Program-made: the position numbers and the translations under genes | NCBI GenBank assembly: GCA_913045135.1 | Contig: CAJWQD010000002.1 | Span: 1-64,000, forward strand | DNA length: 64,000 nucleotides | Direction: 5' to 3' | Source of the DNA: an uncultured Flammeovirgaceae bacterium | GTDB taxonomy: Bacteria; Bacteroidota; Bacteroidia; Cytophagales; Cyclobacteriaceae | Shown: piece by piece, positions 47,296-57,373 of the stretch | How positions within the stretch are numbered: the stretch's first letter is position 1 | How the letters are laid out: each line of letters begins with the position of its first letter | Notes under the pieces: model-generated | Told to the model about the DNA's origin: nothing | Database searches by the model: none | The model's input: only the letters and a program-made list of their open reading frames with translations

Positions 47296-49743
47296 ATGAT
47301 CGTACTTAAGTTTGGAGGCAGCTCTGTTGGGACTGCTGAAAGCATAAAAGCTGTTGGTGATGTGCTGATTCAAAAATCAGGCATGGATGATTGTTTTGTT
47401 GTTATTTCAGCCGTTGGTGGAGTGACCAATAAGTTGGTTGAGATGGCCTACTTTGCTGAAAAAGGAGTCTCTGATTATGAGACTTCTTTAAATGAAATTG
47501 AGGAAATACACTTATCTCTTGTAAAAGCCCTAATCCCTATTCAAATTCAAAGTGGTGTTTTGGGAGGAATTAAGCTGATAATTAATGAATTGGAGGAAGT
47601 TTTAAAAGGGATTTTTGTGCTTAAAGAGAATAGTTCTAAATCTTTTGATTTTGTATGTGGTGTTGGTGAGCGATTGTCTTCATTAATTATATACAAATAT
47701 TTAAATGGTTTGAGCCAAGATGTAACCTTAGTAGATCCCACAAAAATCATAATATGTACTAATGAATTTGGGACTGGTAATATTTTGATTGAAACATCTA
47801 GAGAAAAAGCCCAAAATTATTCTCCAAATTTAAAAAAAATCAATATCTGTCCAGGTTTTATTGCGGGGACTTTAGACGGAAATTTTACTACTTTAGGTAG
47901 AGGAGGCTCTGATTATACTGCTGCATTATTTGCAAACTTTTATAAAGTTTCCGAATTACAAATATGGTCAGATGTAAGTGGCTTGATGACTGCTGACCCT
48001 AGATTGGTTGCTCATGCCCGTGCAATTCCTCAATTATCTTATGAGGATGCCTTAGAACTTTCCCATTTTGGAGCAAAAGTTATTTATCCACCTACAATAC
48101 AACCAGCTCTTGAAGAAAATATTCCGATAATTATCAAGAACACTTTTAATCCAGAAGATTTGGGAACGAAAATAACAAAGTCGTGGGAAGACCAGAGCAC
48201 CATAAAAGGGATTTCATCTATTAATGATATTTCGCTACTCAATTTAAGTGGAAGTGGAATGGTAGGAATACCCAGTTTTTGTGCCAGGCTTTTCCAAGCA
48301 CTAGCAGATCGAAATATCAACGTAATAATTATTACTCAAGCCTCTTCAGAACATACTATCTGTGTGGGCATCAAGTCAAAAGATGAAAAAAATGCTATTG
48401 AAGGAATAAATAATGCTTTTGTTCGCGAAATAAGTTCAGGAAAAATTAATCCGATAGATATTGAGGTCGATTTATCTATTGTCGCACTGGTTGGATCTAA
48501 TATGAAAAGTCAAGTGGGTATTAGCGGTCAAATGTTCAGTATTTTGGGGAAAAATGGAATCAATATAAAGGCGATTGCTCAAGGGTCATCAGAACGTAAT
48601 ATTACCGTAGTTATTCAAAAAAAGTATCTAAAAAAAGCCATAAATGTATTACATGAGTCTTTTTTTGTAAATGAAATAAAACAAGTTAAATTATTTATTA
48701 TAGGTTTGGGAAATGTTGGAAAAGCATTTCTCAATCAAATAGCTCTTCAAAAAACCTATTTATTTAAAGAGTTTAATTTGGAATTTCAAATAATTGGTGT
48801 TGCAAATTCTAGAAAAATGCTTTTCAATGAAGACGGGCTTGATCCACTTGAAGTTATAAATATAATAGCCAGTGGAGATGTTTTTGAGCAGTCTGAGTTC
48901 ATTTATAAGATGAGGCAACTCAATTTAAGAAATAGCATTTTTATTGATATCACAGCCTCAGCAGTTGTAGCTGAGGCTTATGAAGAGATTTTAAAAGAAA
49001 CTATTTCAGTTGTTACTCCAAATAAAATTGCCGCAACCCGATCATTTGCCAATTACCAAGCATTGAAGAGTACTGCAAATAAATTTAAGTCTTATTTTTT
49101 ATTTGAAACTAATGTGGGTGCTGGTCTTCCAGTACTCTCTACCTTAAGTGACCTGGTCAAAAGTGGTGATCGAATCATCAAAATTGAAGCAGTGCTTTCT
49201 GGAACATTGAATTTCATTTTTAATAATTACAATGCTCAACGCTCCTTCGTTGAGGTGGTTAAACAGGCAAAAAAAGAAGGTTACACTGAGCCAGATCCAA
49301 GATTAGATTTATCTGGAGAAGATGTGATGCGTAAAATTTTAATTTTGGCCCGAGAAAGTGGTTATCAATTTGATTTAGAAGATGTAGTTGGTAATAACTT
49401 TCTTCCTGCAAATTGTCAAAATACTGAAGGAGAGGATGATTTTTATATTAAGCTTGCTGCAAATGAGGGTCATTTTGCTAAACTTTATCATCAAGCTACT
49501 TCTAACTCATGCAAATTAAGATACGTGGCAACCTTTGAAAATCAAAGATTAACAACAGGACTTTCTCAGATAGTAGAGACGCATCCTTTTTATCAGTTGG
49601 AAGGTAAAGATAATATTGTATTGTTTTATACGGAAAGATATCCTGAACAACCATTGGTTATCAAAGGTGCCGGTGCTGGTGCTGAGGTAACGGCCTCTGG
49701 TATTTTTGCTGATGTCATGCGTGTAACCAATTCTCAAAATTAA
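47296..49743 (+). CDS. thrA: bifunctional aspartokinase / homoserine dehydrogenase I
   Basis: An 815-residue fusion running the first and third steps of the Thr/Met branch. Residues 1-285 are aspartokinase (VLKFGGSSVGTAESIKAV at the start and FTTLGRGGSDYTAALFA). Two ACT domains follow (about 310-455: SGSGMVGIPSFCARLFQAL; SNMKSQVGISGQMFSIL), the site for Thr feedback. Residues 462-815 are homoserine dehydrogenase (IIGLGNVGKAFLNQ and KKEGYTEPDPRLDLSGEDVMRK split by the catalytic region). The asd gene for the middle step is not in the window. Confidence 0.97.
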   Translation: MIVLKFGGSSVGTAESIKAVGDVLIQKSGMDDCFVVISAVGGVTNKLVEMAYFAEKGVSDYETSLNEIEEIHLSLVKALIPIQIQSGVLGGIKLIINELEEVLKGIFVLKENSSKSFDFVCGVGERLSSLIIYKYLNGLSQDVTLVDPTKIIICTNEFGTGNILIETSREKAQNYSPNLKKINICPGFIAGTLDGNFTTLGRGGSDYTAALFANFYKVSELQIWSDVSGLMTADPRLVAHARAIPQLSYEDALELSHFGAKVIYPPTIQPALEENIPIIIKNTFNPEDLGTKITKSWEDQSTIKGISSINDISLLNLSGSGMVGIPSFCARLFQALADRNINVIIITQASSEHTICVGIKSKDEKNAIEGINNAFVREISSGKINPIDIEVDLSIVALVGSNMKSQVGISGQMFSILGKNGINIKAIAQGSSERNITVVIQKKYLKKAINVLHESFFVNEIKQVKLFIIGLGNVGKAFLNQIALQKTYLFKEFNLEFQIIGVANSRKMLFNEDGLDPLEVINIIASGDVFEQSEFIYKMRQLNLRNSIFIDITASAVVAEAYEEILKETISVVTPNKIAATRSFANYQALKSTANKFKSYFLFETNVGAGLPVLSTLSDLVKSGDRIIKIEAVLSGTLNFIFNNYNAQRSFVEVVKQAKKEGYTEPDPRLDLSGEDVMRKILILARESGYQFDLEDVVGNNFLPANCQNTEGEDDFYIKLAANEGHFAKLYHQATSNSCKLRYVATFENQRLTTGLSQIVETHPFYQLEGKDNIVLFYTERYPEQPLVIKGAGAGAEVTASGIFADVMRVTNSQN

Positions 49744-49744
49744 A

Positions 49745-50674
49745 ATGATTCAGTCAATAAAAGTTTTTGCACCGGCAACGGTAGCCAATGTCGGCTGCGG
49801 ATATGACGTTCTTGGTTTTGCTTTGGAGGAATATGGAGATGAATTGACCTTAACTGAGCGAAAAGACGATCAATTGGTTATTAAGAATATTCAAGGGGTA
49901 TCAGGACTACCTTTAGATCCTGCCAAAAATGTCGCGTCAGTTACAATTAGTGCAATTCTAGAAGATTTGAAAATAAGTAAAGGATTTAATATTAAGATTA
50001 AAAAGAATATTGCTGCTGGAAGTGGATTAGGTTCCAGCGCATCAAGTGCCGCTGCTGCTGCTTATGCCGTCAACAAAATTTTAGGATCACCCAAAAGTCA
50101 GAAAGAACTCGTAAAATTTGCAATGGAAGGAGAGAGAATAGCTTCTGCAAAAGCGCATGCTGACAACGTAGCTGCTAGTATTTTAGGAGGATTTACAGTA
50201 GTGAGGAGTTACGATCCATTGGATGTATTCAATATACCTTATCCTGAAGATTTACGAGTGGTCATCATATTTCCACAGGTAGAGATAAAAACAAGTGATG
50301 CAAAAAAAATCTTGAAGGAAGAAGTAAAATTATCAGATGCCGTAAAACAATGGGGAAATGTTGCAGGATTAGTCTCAGGGCTTATACAGCATGATTTTGA
50401 AAGAATAGGTAATTCGCTTCAGGATGTAATTATTGAGCCTATAAGGAGTATTCTTATTCCACTATATCGAGAAATGAAAACCATCGCGTTGAAGGCTGGT
50501 GCCTTGGGCTTCAGTATTTCAGGCTCAGGGCCGAGTATGTTTTGTTTTGTTCAACAAAACGCGCAGTCATCAATGATTATAGAAAGAGCAAAGGAGTTAT
50601 ATGGGGAAAGTGGAATTAATATAATTTCATTTGTTTCTCGAATAAACAATGTAGGAGCGAAAACTTTGGATTAA
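49745..50674 (+). CDS. thrB: homoserine kinase (GHMP family)
   Basis: Phosphorylates homoserine. The 309-residue GHMP kinase has PATVANVGCGYDVLGFAL near the start, the ATP loop GSGLGSSASSAAAAAYAVN near residue 95, and SISGSGPSMFCFV near the C-terminus. It begins 1 base after thrA and ends 1 base before thrC, and is cytosolic. Confidence 0.97.
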   Translation: MIQSIKVFAPATVANVGCGYDVLGFALEEYGDELTLTERKDDQLVIKNIQGVSGLPLDPAKNVASVTISAILEDLKISKGFNIKIKKNIAAGSGLGSSASSAAAAAYAVNKILGSPKSQKELVKFAMEGERIASAKAHADNVAASILGGFTVVRSYDPLDVFNIPYPEDLRVVIIFPQVEIKTSDAKKILKEEVKLSDAVKQWGNVAGLVSGLIQHDFERIGNSLQDVIIEPIRSILIPLYREMKTIALKAGALGFSISGSGPSMFCFVQQNAQSSMIIERAKELYGESGINIISFVSRINNVGAKTLD

Positions 50675-50675
50675 A

Positions 50676-51968
50676 ATGAAATTTTATTCTACTAATAATA
50701 AATCGTATCAGGTTAGTTTTGAGGAGGCTGTTTTTAAAAGTTTACCACCAGATAATGGTCTATTTTATCCAACCAGTTTACCTCAGTTAGACCCTTCATG
50801 GCTTCAAAATTTAAAAAATATTTCCAAAGTAGAAATAGGTCTTGAAGTTTCATCGCAATTCATTGGTGACGAAATACCTTTTTCTAGGTTGCAACAAATT
50901 ATTGAAGAAACTGTAGATTTCGATATTCCGCTTAGAAATATAAGTGATCAAATAGCTGCTTTAGAGTTATTTCATGGCCCCACTTGGGCATTTAAAGATG
51001 TTGGCGCTCGTTTTTTATCTAGGTGCATGGCTTATTTTATCGAGGGATCAAGTGAAGAAACAACCATATTGGTAGCGACCTCTGGTGATACAGGAGGTGC
51101 AGTGGCTTCCGGCTTTTTTAATATACCAGGAATTAAAGTTAAAATTTTGTATCCCAAGGGAAAAGTAAGTAAAGTTCAAAGAAAGCAATTGACTACTTGG
51201 GGAGGGAATATTAGTGCTTGTGAAGTAGCTGGGACGTTTGATGATTGTCAAAGTTTGGTAAAACAATCTTTTTTAGACAAGGATCTTAATAGAGTTATGA
51301 ATTTATCTTCTGCTAATTCGATCAATATTGCAAGATTGATTCCGCAGTCATTTTATTATTTCTATGCCATTCAGCAATCGGAGTCGGACCATAATGTCAT
51401 TTGTGTGCCATCTGGTAATTATGGCAACTTAACTGCGGGATTGTGGGCTTGGTCAATGGGCTTGCCAATTGATAGATTTATTGCAGCCTCTAATGCTAAT
51501 TCTGTTGTACCAGAGTACTTGGATACTGGGATTTATACACCGAGGCCTTCCATACAAACTTATGCAAATGCTATGGATGTAGGAGCACCTAGTAATTTTG
51601 TAAGACTGAATGAGCTCTTTGGCAAGGATCATTCCAAAATGAAAAAATATATATCCGGATTTAGCCTTGGTGATGATGAAATTTTGACCACTATTAGGAC
51701 TTGCCACAACATGAACAATTATGTTTTAGATCCGCATGGTGCAATTGGATATCAGGCATTGCTAAAAAATTTAAAACCAAATGAACGGGGTATATTTTTA
51801 GAAACTGCCCATCCTGTTAAGTTTTTAGATGTAGTGAATAAGGCTTTACTAGTGTCTGTTAATTTTGATGAAAAATTGTTAAGTGTTTTTGACAGAGAAG
51901 AAGTATATCAGACCGCAACTGATGATTTTCCATCATTCAAAGAGCAACTGATAAGTAAATCATTATGA
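50676..51968 (+). CDS. thrC: threonine synthase
   Basis: A PLP-dependent enzyme converting phosphohomoserine to threonine. The 430-residue protein has GPTWAFKDVGARFLSRCM, with the PLP lysine in AFKD (near residue 108), the ATSGDTGGAVASGF loop, SSANSINIARLIPQ and VPSGNYGNLTAGLWAW. It is the E. coli-type length. It is the last gene of the ilv-leu-thr block; the rhodanese gene converges on it 19 bases on. Confidence 0.96.
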   Translation: MKFYSTNNKSYQVSFEEAVFKSLPPDNGLFYPTSLPQLDPSWLQNLKNISKVEIGLEVSSQFIGDEIPFSRLQQIIEETVDFDIPLRNISDQIAALELFHGPTWAFKDVGARFLSRCMAYFIEGSSEETTILVATSGDTGGAVASGFFNIPGIKVKILYPKGKVSKVQRKQLTTWGGNISACEVAGTFDDCQSLVKQSFLDKDLNRVMNLSSANSINIARLIPQSFYYFYAIQQSESDHNVICVPSGNYGNLTAGLWAWSMGLPIDRFIAASNANSVVPEYLDTGIYTPRPSIQTYANAMDVGAPSNFVRLNELFGKDHSKMKKYISGFSLGDDEILTTIRTCHNMNNYVLDPHGAIGYQALLKNLKPNERGIFLETAHPVKFLDVVNKALLVSVNFDEKLLSVFDREEVYQTATDDFPSFKEQLISKSL

Positions 51969-51987
51969 AAGAACTGGCATTTGAAAT

Positions 51988-52308
51988 TTAGTTTAGCTTA
52001 TTCCAAGCTAGAATGCCTCCTTTGAGGTTGTAAATATCTTGAAAGCCTAATTTTTCCATTATTTGGCATGCTCTGGCACTTCGTATACCACTTCTGCAAT
52101 AAACAATGTATTTTTTTGATTGATCTAATTTCTTTATTTCTGATTTAAAAGAGGGGTTCAATAGGTTGATGTGTATTGAGTTCGGAATCATTCCAGAGAG
52201 CAGTTCATTCTTATTCCTTACATCTATCACAGCTAGTTCTTTATTTTTAAGGATTTTAAATTCTGCAGCGGTAATAGTTTTATATTTTTTTTTAAAAAAA
52301 GAAAACAT
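51988..52308 (-). CDS. single-domain rhodanese
   Basis: A 106-residue sulfurtransferase fold with LAVIDVRNKNELLSGMIPNS and the active-site loop YCRSGIRSAR, catalytic Cys near residue 71, plus GGILAWNKL at the end. It has no signal peptide; the short basic start FFKKKYK is cytosolic. It can move sulfane sulfur from thiosulfate or persulfides; the true donor is unknown. Confidence 0.9.
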   Translation of the reverse strand: MFSFFKKKYKTITAAEFKILKNKELAVIDVRNKNELLSGMIPNSIHINLLNPSFKSEIKKLDQSKKYIVYCRSGIRSARACQIMEKLGFQDIYNLKGGILAWNKLN

Positions 52309-52578
52309 AAGTCTTGTCCAGAAACGAGTGAATTTGCAAGTCCTAAGTTAATCTATTTGAATTAAATAAACATTATTAAGAAATGTTATTTACTAGGGCT
52401 TATATATTAAATTTCTATTTTTAAGTGTTTATGATAAAGTCCCAATCAATTAATTTTTTCACAAGGATATTTGGGATTCAAAAGATGATAATAGGAATAA
52501 GTTCTGTTGGATAGTAATTTTCATTTTTTTAAAAGCCCTAGTCTGTCTACCTTGGCCAACTAAATTAGACAACTTATC
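52309..52578. other. intergenic region before the BCCT gene
   Basis: About 270 bases between divergent genes with no open frame worth calling and no clear promoter or hairpin. It must carry the BCCT and rhodanese promoters. Confidence 0.4.
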
Positions 52579-54114
52579 ATAAAACAAAAATATTCCTATA
52601 AATCCCTCTTAAAAAGTATTCAGCCTTGGGTATTTTTCCCATCTGCTGGATTGGTAGTGCTTTTTGTGTCACTTACTTTAGGTTTTAAAGAATCTGTAGG
52701 AACATTTTTTGAGTCGATGCAATCCTTTATTTCTATTAATTTTGGCTGGCTTTATGTCTTGGGAGCAAATATCATTCTTTTTTTCTGTGCATATGTTGGC
52801 TTGAGTCGCTACAAAAATATTAGATTGGGAGGAGCCGATTGTAAGCCTGAGTTTAGTACTTGGGCTTGGTTGAGTATGCTATTCAATGCAGGAATTGGTT
52901 TAATATTAATGTTTTATAGTGTTGCTGAACCGATTATCCATTTTTCTAATCCTCCTTATGGTACTCCTGAGTCTCTGTCTGCAGCAAAGAATGCACTAAA
53001 TATTTCTTATTTGCATTGGGGTTTTCATGGATGGGCAATTTATGCACTAATGGGTTTATCGGTTGCATTTTTTTCTTACAATCAAGGATTACCTTTGGGT
53101 ATAAGGTGGATATTATATCCTTTATTAGGAGATAAGTTGAAAGGTTCGATGGGTCATTTTATTGATGTAATGGCAGTAGTGGCTACTGTGTTTGGATTAG
53201 CCACAACACTTGGTTTAGGTATTCAGCATATTAATTCTGGAATGCATTATCTTTTTGATTTAGAAATGACTACTAATGTGCAAGTTATTTTAATCATTAT
53301 TATCACGTTGGTAGCTACAGCTTCAGTAGTTTCAGGACTTTACAGAGGAATTCAACTTTTAAGTAAAATAGCAGCAATTATGGCTGTTTTATTGATGTTA
53401 TTCATGTTAATTTCCGGTCCAACCTTATTTATTCTACGCTCGGCTATAGAAAGTGTGGGATATTATCTACAAAATTTAATAGTTTCAGGTAGTTGGATGG
53501 AAGCTTATCAAGGAAGTCATTGGATGGATAGCTGGACTTTTTTTTATTGGGGATGGTGGTTTGCATGGGCACCTTTTGTAGGCCTTTTCTTGGCACGGAT
53601 ATCTAAAGGGCGGACGATAAAGGAATTCATATTAGGTGTAGTTTTAGCTCCAACGGGCCTAACAATTATCTGGATTGCTATTTTTGGGAGTACTGCATTA
53701 TATACTGAAATTTTTGGAGTTGGAGGGATTATCGAATCTGTTAATGCTGATATTTCTACTGCTTTATTTAAGTTACTGGAGCATTTTCCATTTTCTCATG
53801 TCAGTATTCTATTCGTGGTGATTACTGGAATTATTTTTTTCGTCACTTCTTCGGACAGTGGTTCATTGGTAATAGATTTTATTTCAAGTGGTGGCAGAGA
53901 GGATACACCTGTAAAATTTCGTATTTTTTGGGCACTTTTAGAAGGTTCTGCAGCTGCAGTATTATTGGTAGGAGGTGGATTGATTGCCTTGCAGACAGGA
54001 TCTTTGGTGACTGGACTCCCAGTTTGTATACTTATGCTGTTTGCCTGCCATTCTTTGCTCAAAGGATTGAAAAAGTATCAAAGTGATTTAGAAAGAGAAG
54101 TTAAATCTCAGTAG
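52579..54114 (+). CDS. BCCT-family betaine/carnitine/choline transporter (non-standard start)
   Basis: A 12-TM secondary transporter for quaternary ammonium osmolytes, Na+ or H+ driven. The BCCT signature is DSWTFFYWGWWFAWAPFVGLF cut across two lines of motif: WTFFYWGWWFAWAPFVG and LFLARISKGRT. Homologous text starts before the first possible TTG (52651), reading KQKYSYKSLLKSIQPWVFF, then PSAGLVVLFVS (TM1). Back to the stop at 52561 there is no ATG, GTG or TTG, so the start is ATA 52579, ATC 52576 or another rare codon, or TM1 has been lost. With ATA, length is about 511. Confidence 0.85.
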   Translation: MKQKYSYKSLLKSIQPWVFFPSAGLVVLFVSLTLGFKESVGTFFESMQSFISINFGWLYVLGANIILFFCAYVGLSRYKNIRLGGADCKPEFSTWAWLSMLFNAGIGLILMFYSVAEPIIHFSNPPYGTPESLSAAKNALNISYLHWGFHGWAIYALMGLSVAFFSYNQGLPLGIRWILYPLLGDKLKGSMGHFIDVMAVVATVFGLATTLGLGIQHINSGMHYLFDLEMTTNVQVILIIIITLVATASVVSGLYRGIQLLSKIAAIMAVLLMLFMLISGPTLFILRSAIESVGYYLQNLIVSGSWMEAYQGSHWMDSWTFFYWGWWFAWAPFVGLFLARISKGRTIKEFILGVVLAPTGLTIIWIAIFGSTALYTEIFGVGGIIESVNADISTALFKLLEHFPFSHVSILFVVITGIIFFVTSSDSGSLVIDFISSGGREDTPVKFRIFWALLEGSAAAVLLVGGGLIALQTGSLVTGLPVCILMLFACHSLLKGLKKYQSDLEREVKSQ

Positions 54115-55747
54115 TCGTAGATTTGAAATAGGGAAGTTCAATCGGATTTAAGGGTGTTTTACCTAAAATAATGTCTGCTGCTTTTTCAGCAACCATTAAT
54201 ACTGGAGCATATATGTTGCCATTTGTCAAATATGGAAAAATGGATGCATCTACTACTCGAAGGTTTTCAACGCCATGAACCTTTAAGCTGTTGGGATCTG
54301 TAACAGAAAGTTTGTCAGTACCCATCCTGCAAGTAGAGCTGGGATGGTAAGCACTTTCACCTTCTCGAGCAATAAAATCTAGAATTTCTTCATCTGTTTG
54401 AACTGTTGGGCCAGGTGACAATTCTTCGCCCATATATGGACTCATGGCTTTGGTTTCAATGATTTTTCTTGACAAGCGCAGGGCCTCACACCATTCTTTT
54501 CTTTCATTTTCCGTAGAAAGATAGTTAAATAAAATACTTGGATATTCAATTGGATTAGCAGATTTTATTTGTATTCGACCCCTAACATCTGTACTCATAG
54601 GCCCCACATGTAGTTGAAAACCATGGCCTTCTCTTGGCGCTGTGCCGTCATATCGAACGGCCAGTGGTAAAAAATGAAATTGGAGATTAGGGTAGGTTAC
54701 TAAATCATTACTGCGGATAAAACCACCTGCTTCAAAATGATTAGTTGCACCAATTCCCTTTTTTCTAAAAAGCCAATCAAAGCCAATTTTTGGAGCGAAC
54801 CATGGATTCAAGGCAGGGTATAGGCTGAGAGGCTTTTTACATGCCCATTGCACATATACTTCTAAATGATCTTGTAGATTTTCTCCAACTCCTGGAAGAT
54901 TTTTTACAATCGGTATGCCCAGCTTGTTTAAATGATTTGCATTACCAATTCCTGATAGTTGTAAGAGCTGGGGTGAATTGATTGTACCTCCACAGCATAT
55001 GATTTCTTTAGCAAAAACTTTGTTTATTCTTTTACCTTTCATGAATTCGGCACCTACTGCCTTTTTTCCATTAAATAGAATTCGCAATACCATAGCTTGA
55101 GTAATCACCGTTAAATTTTTTCGGTGTTTGATAGGATGTATGTATGCCCGTGCGGCGTTGAGCCGTCGTGAGTTATAGATGGTTTGATCAAACCGCCCGA
55201 AGCCCTCTTGTTGAAAACCATTTACGTCGTCTGTCAAAGGATAACCAGCTTCTTTTACAGATTTAAAAAAGGCATCAAATAAGGGATTTTTGCACGCTGG
55301 GGTTGTAAGTTTTAAGTTACCTTTATCTCCTCTGTAGTCATCACCTCCTATGAGGCGATTTTCGACTTTTTTGAAATAGGGTAGGCAGTGTGCATAATCC
55401 CAATGTTCAAGTCCTTTTTCATCGGCCCATTTTTGGTAGTCCATTGCATTTCCCCGAATCCAAATCATTCCATTGATGCAACTAGATCCTCCCAAAACTT
55501 TACCTCTCGGTTGTGCAATTTTGCGATCGTACATAAATGGTTCAGGATCGGAGGTATAGCCCCAATTATAATTTTTACCTGTAAGAAGATAAGTAAGTGC
55601 TGCGGGCATATGAATTCGAAAATCCCATTTATAATCTGGCCTTCCTGCTTCCAGGACCAACACTGTATTGGAAGAGTCTTTACTTAATCGATTGGCTAAT
55701 ACAGCACCTGCTGAGCCTCCACCGATAACAATGTAATGATAGGACAT
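54101..55747 (-). CDS. GMC-family oxidoreductase, choline dehydrogenase-like
   Basis: A 548-residue FAD enzyme: the ADP-binding motif IVIGGGSAGAVLANRLS (residues 6-22), GKVLGGSSCINGMIWIRGN (about 80-98), the second GMC signature GTINSPQLLQLSGIG near 260 and the C-terminal catalytic His region AYHPSSTCRMG with NGNIYAPVLMVAEKAAD. The closest named relative is BetA, which oxidises choline to betaine aldehyde, but alcohol substrates vary. It converges on the BCCT transporter gene, overlapping it by 14 bases, so a choline link is plausible. No betB is seen. Confidence 0.88.
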   Translation of the reverse strand: MSYHYIVIGGGSAGAVLANRLSKDSSNTVLVLEAGRPDYKWDFRIHMPAALTYLLTGKNYNWGYTSDPEPFMYDRKIAQPRGKVLGGSSCINGMIWIRGNAMDYQKWADEKGLEHWDYAHCLPYFKKVENRLIGGDDYRGDKGNLKLTTPACKNPLFDAFFKSVKEAGYPLTDDVNGFQQEGFGRFDQTIYNSRRLNAARAYIHPIKHRKNLTVITQAMVLRILFNGKKAVGAEFMKGKRINKVFAKEIICCGGTINSPQLLQLSGIGNANHLNKLGIPIVKNLPGVGENLQDHLEVYVQWACKKPLSLYPALNPWFAPKIGFDWLFRKKGIGATNHFEAGGFIRSNDLVTYPNLQFHFLPLAVRYDGTAPREGHGFQLHVGPMSTDVRGRIQIKSANPIEYPSILFNYLSTENERKEWCEALRLSRKIIETKAMSPYMGEELSPGPTVQTDEEILDFIAREGESAYHPSSTCRMGTDKLSVTDPNSLKVHGVENLRVVDASIFPYLTNGNIYAPVLMVAEKAADIILGKTPLNPIELPYFKSTTTEI

Positions 55748-55937
55748 AGAATGAGTTCAGTTTTTTTTAGTCATGTATCTGATCATACCTTTAATTATGC
55801 TCATAAAGTTGCAAATGAGCCTATGAGTAGATAGTTTAAGTGTTATGTAGTAAGTGAATGTCAGCTAATATTATTTGAATTTTATTTTATGATAGTGAAT
55901 TTAGTATTTCTTTTAAGATTGTTTTTTGAAATTTTCA

Positions 55938-57335
55938 TTAGGAAATTTGGGTTAGCGTTGTAGGAACTCCGGTTTCTTTGATGCTTCGGATACCCCCTTT
56001 AATATCTATCAATTGATGATAACCCCTTGATTTGAGAATGGAATTGAATATCATGGACCGATAGCCCCCAAGACAGTGGATGTGATATTCAGTTTGTTTG
56101 TCCAGTAATTCTAAATGATCATTAATAAAATCTAATGGAATGTTTTGAGCACCGTTTATTTGCTCAGCTTCGAATTCTACGGGTTTGCGGACGTCTACTA
56201 TATTAAGAGACCTTTTTGCATATTGCTTTGAGAAGTTTTGTGCTGAAATAGAAGTGATTGTTTCCACATCTTTACCTACAGCTACCCAAGTTTGAAATCC
56301 TCCTTCAAGATAGCCTAACGTATTATCATATCCCACTCTTGATAGTCGGATCACGACCTCTTTTTCCATCCCTTTGCTGGCAATGAAAACAATGGGCTGA
56401 TTCAAGTCTTTTATCAAAGCACCTACCCAGGGGGCAAAACTACCTGTGATGCCTACGAAAATTGCGTTAGGTATATGACCAAGAGCAAAGTCCTCTGGTT
56501 CTCGCGTATCCAATACAAGAGCATTTTCATTTTCAATAAATGATTCAAAGTGGTCTATATCTAATGCAACCATCCCTTGTTTCAATACCTCATCTATACT
56601 TTTAATTCCCGATTTATTTAGTAGTGCATTTTTTGCAAAATATTGAGGAGGAGGAAGAATACCTTCGGTTACTTCCTTGATAAATTCTGATTTAGTTATA
56701 TCGGCTCTCAGGGCATAATTTGTCCTCTTTTGATTCCCTAAAAGATCTTGTGTTTCATTGCTCATATTCCTTCCGCAGGCAGATCCGGCACCATGTGCAG
56801 GATAAATGATAATATCGTCAGATAAAGGCATTATTTTATTTTGAAGACTTTCATACAGCATTCCTGCTAAATCCTCTTTAGAAAAGGAAGTTTTTAAGGC
56901 GAGGTCAGGACGTCCGACATCTCCAATAAACAAAGTATCACCAGTAAACAACGAATGGGCCTTACCTTTTTCATCCCTCAGTAAATAGCATGTGCTCTCA
57001 AGGGTATGCCCTGGAGTATGTAAAACTTGTAGCGTTATTTCCCCAAGATGAAAGATTTGATGATCTCTGGCCATTATAATGTTATAATCGGTATTGGCTC
57101 CAGGTCCAAATACAATGTCAGCTCCTGATTTATTTGCGAGATCTTGATGACCCGACAAAAAATCTGCATGAAAATGGGTTTCAAAAATGTATTTAATTTT
57201 TAATTTTTCCTTTTTGACTTTTGATAAATAAGTTTCAGTTTCTCTCAATGGATCAATAATGGCTACCTCACCCTCACTTTCTACATAATAGGCGCCTTGT
57301 GATAGACATCCAGTATATATTTGTTCAATTTTCAT
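55938..57335 (-). CDS. metallo-beta-lactamase / double rhodanese protein, persulfide dioxygenase-like
   Basis: A 465-residue protein. Residues 1-240 are a metallo-beta-lactamase fold with FETHFHADFLSGH (His54, His56, Asp58, His63), VLHTPGHTLESTCYL and LFTGDTLFIGDVGRPDL, as in ETHE1-type persulfide dioxygenases. Two rhodanese domains follow: about 265-355, where the active-site Cys loop is FIASKGMEKE (Ser, no Cys), and about 370-460, with HCLGGYRSM (Cys). This suits oxidation of glutathione or protein persulfide to sulfite. The next minus-strand gene, 38 bases further on toward higher coordinates, is SulP. Confidence 0.88.
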   Translation of the reverse strand: MKIEQIYTGCLSQGAYYVESEGEVAIIDPLRETETYLSKVKKEKLKIKYIFETHFHADFLSGHQDLANKSGADIVFGPGANTDYNIIMARDHQIFHLGEITLQVLHTPGHTLESTCYLLRDEKGKAHSLFTGDTLFIGDVGRPDLALKTSFSKEDLAGMLYESLQNKIMPLSDDIIIYPAHGAGSACGRNMSNETQDLLGNQKRTNYALRADITKSEFIKEVTEGILPPPQYFAKNALLNKSGIKSIDEVLKQGMVALDIDHFESFIENENALVLDTREPEDFALGHIPNAIFVGITGSFAPWVGALIKDLNQPIVFIASKGMEKEVVIRLSRVGYDNTLGYLEGGFQTWVAVGKDVETITSISAQNFSKQYAKRSLNIVDVRKPVEFEAEQINGAQNIPLDFINDHLELLDKQTEYHIHCLGGYRSMIFNSILKSRGYHQLIDIKGGIRSIKETGVPTTLTQIS

Positions 57336-57373
57336 ATCAATGAATTGGTTTAATCATTTTTTTGTAATATTTA

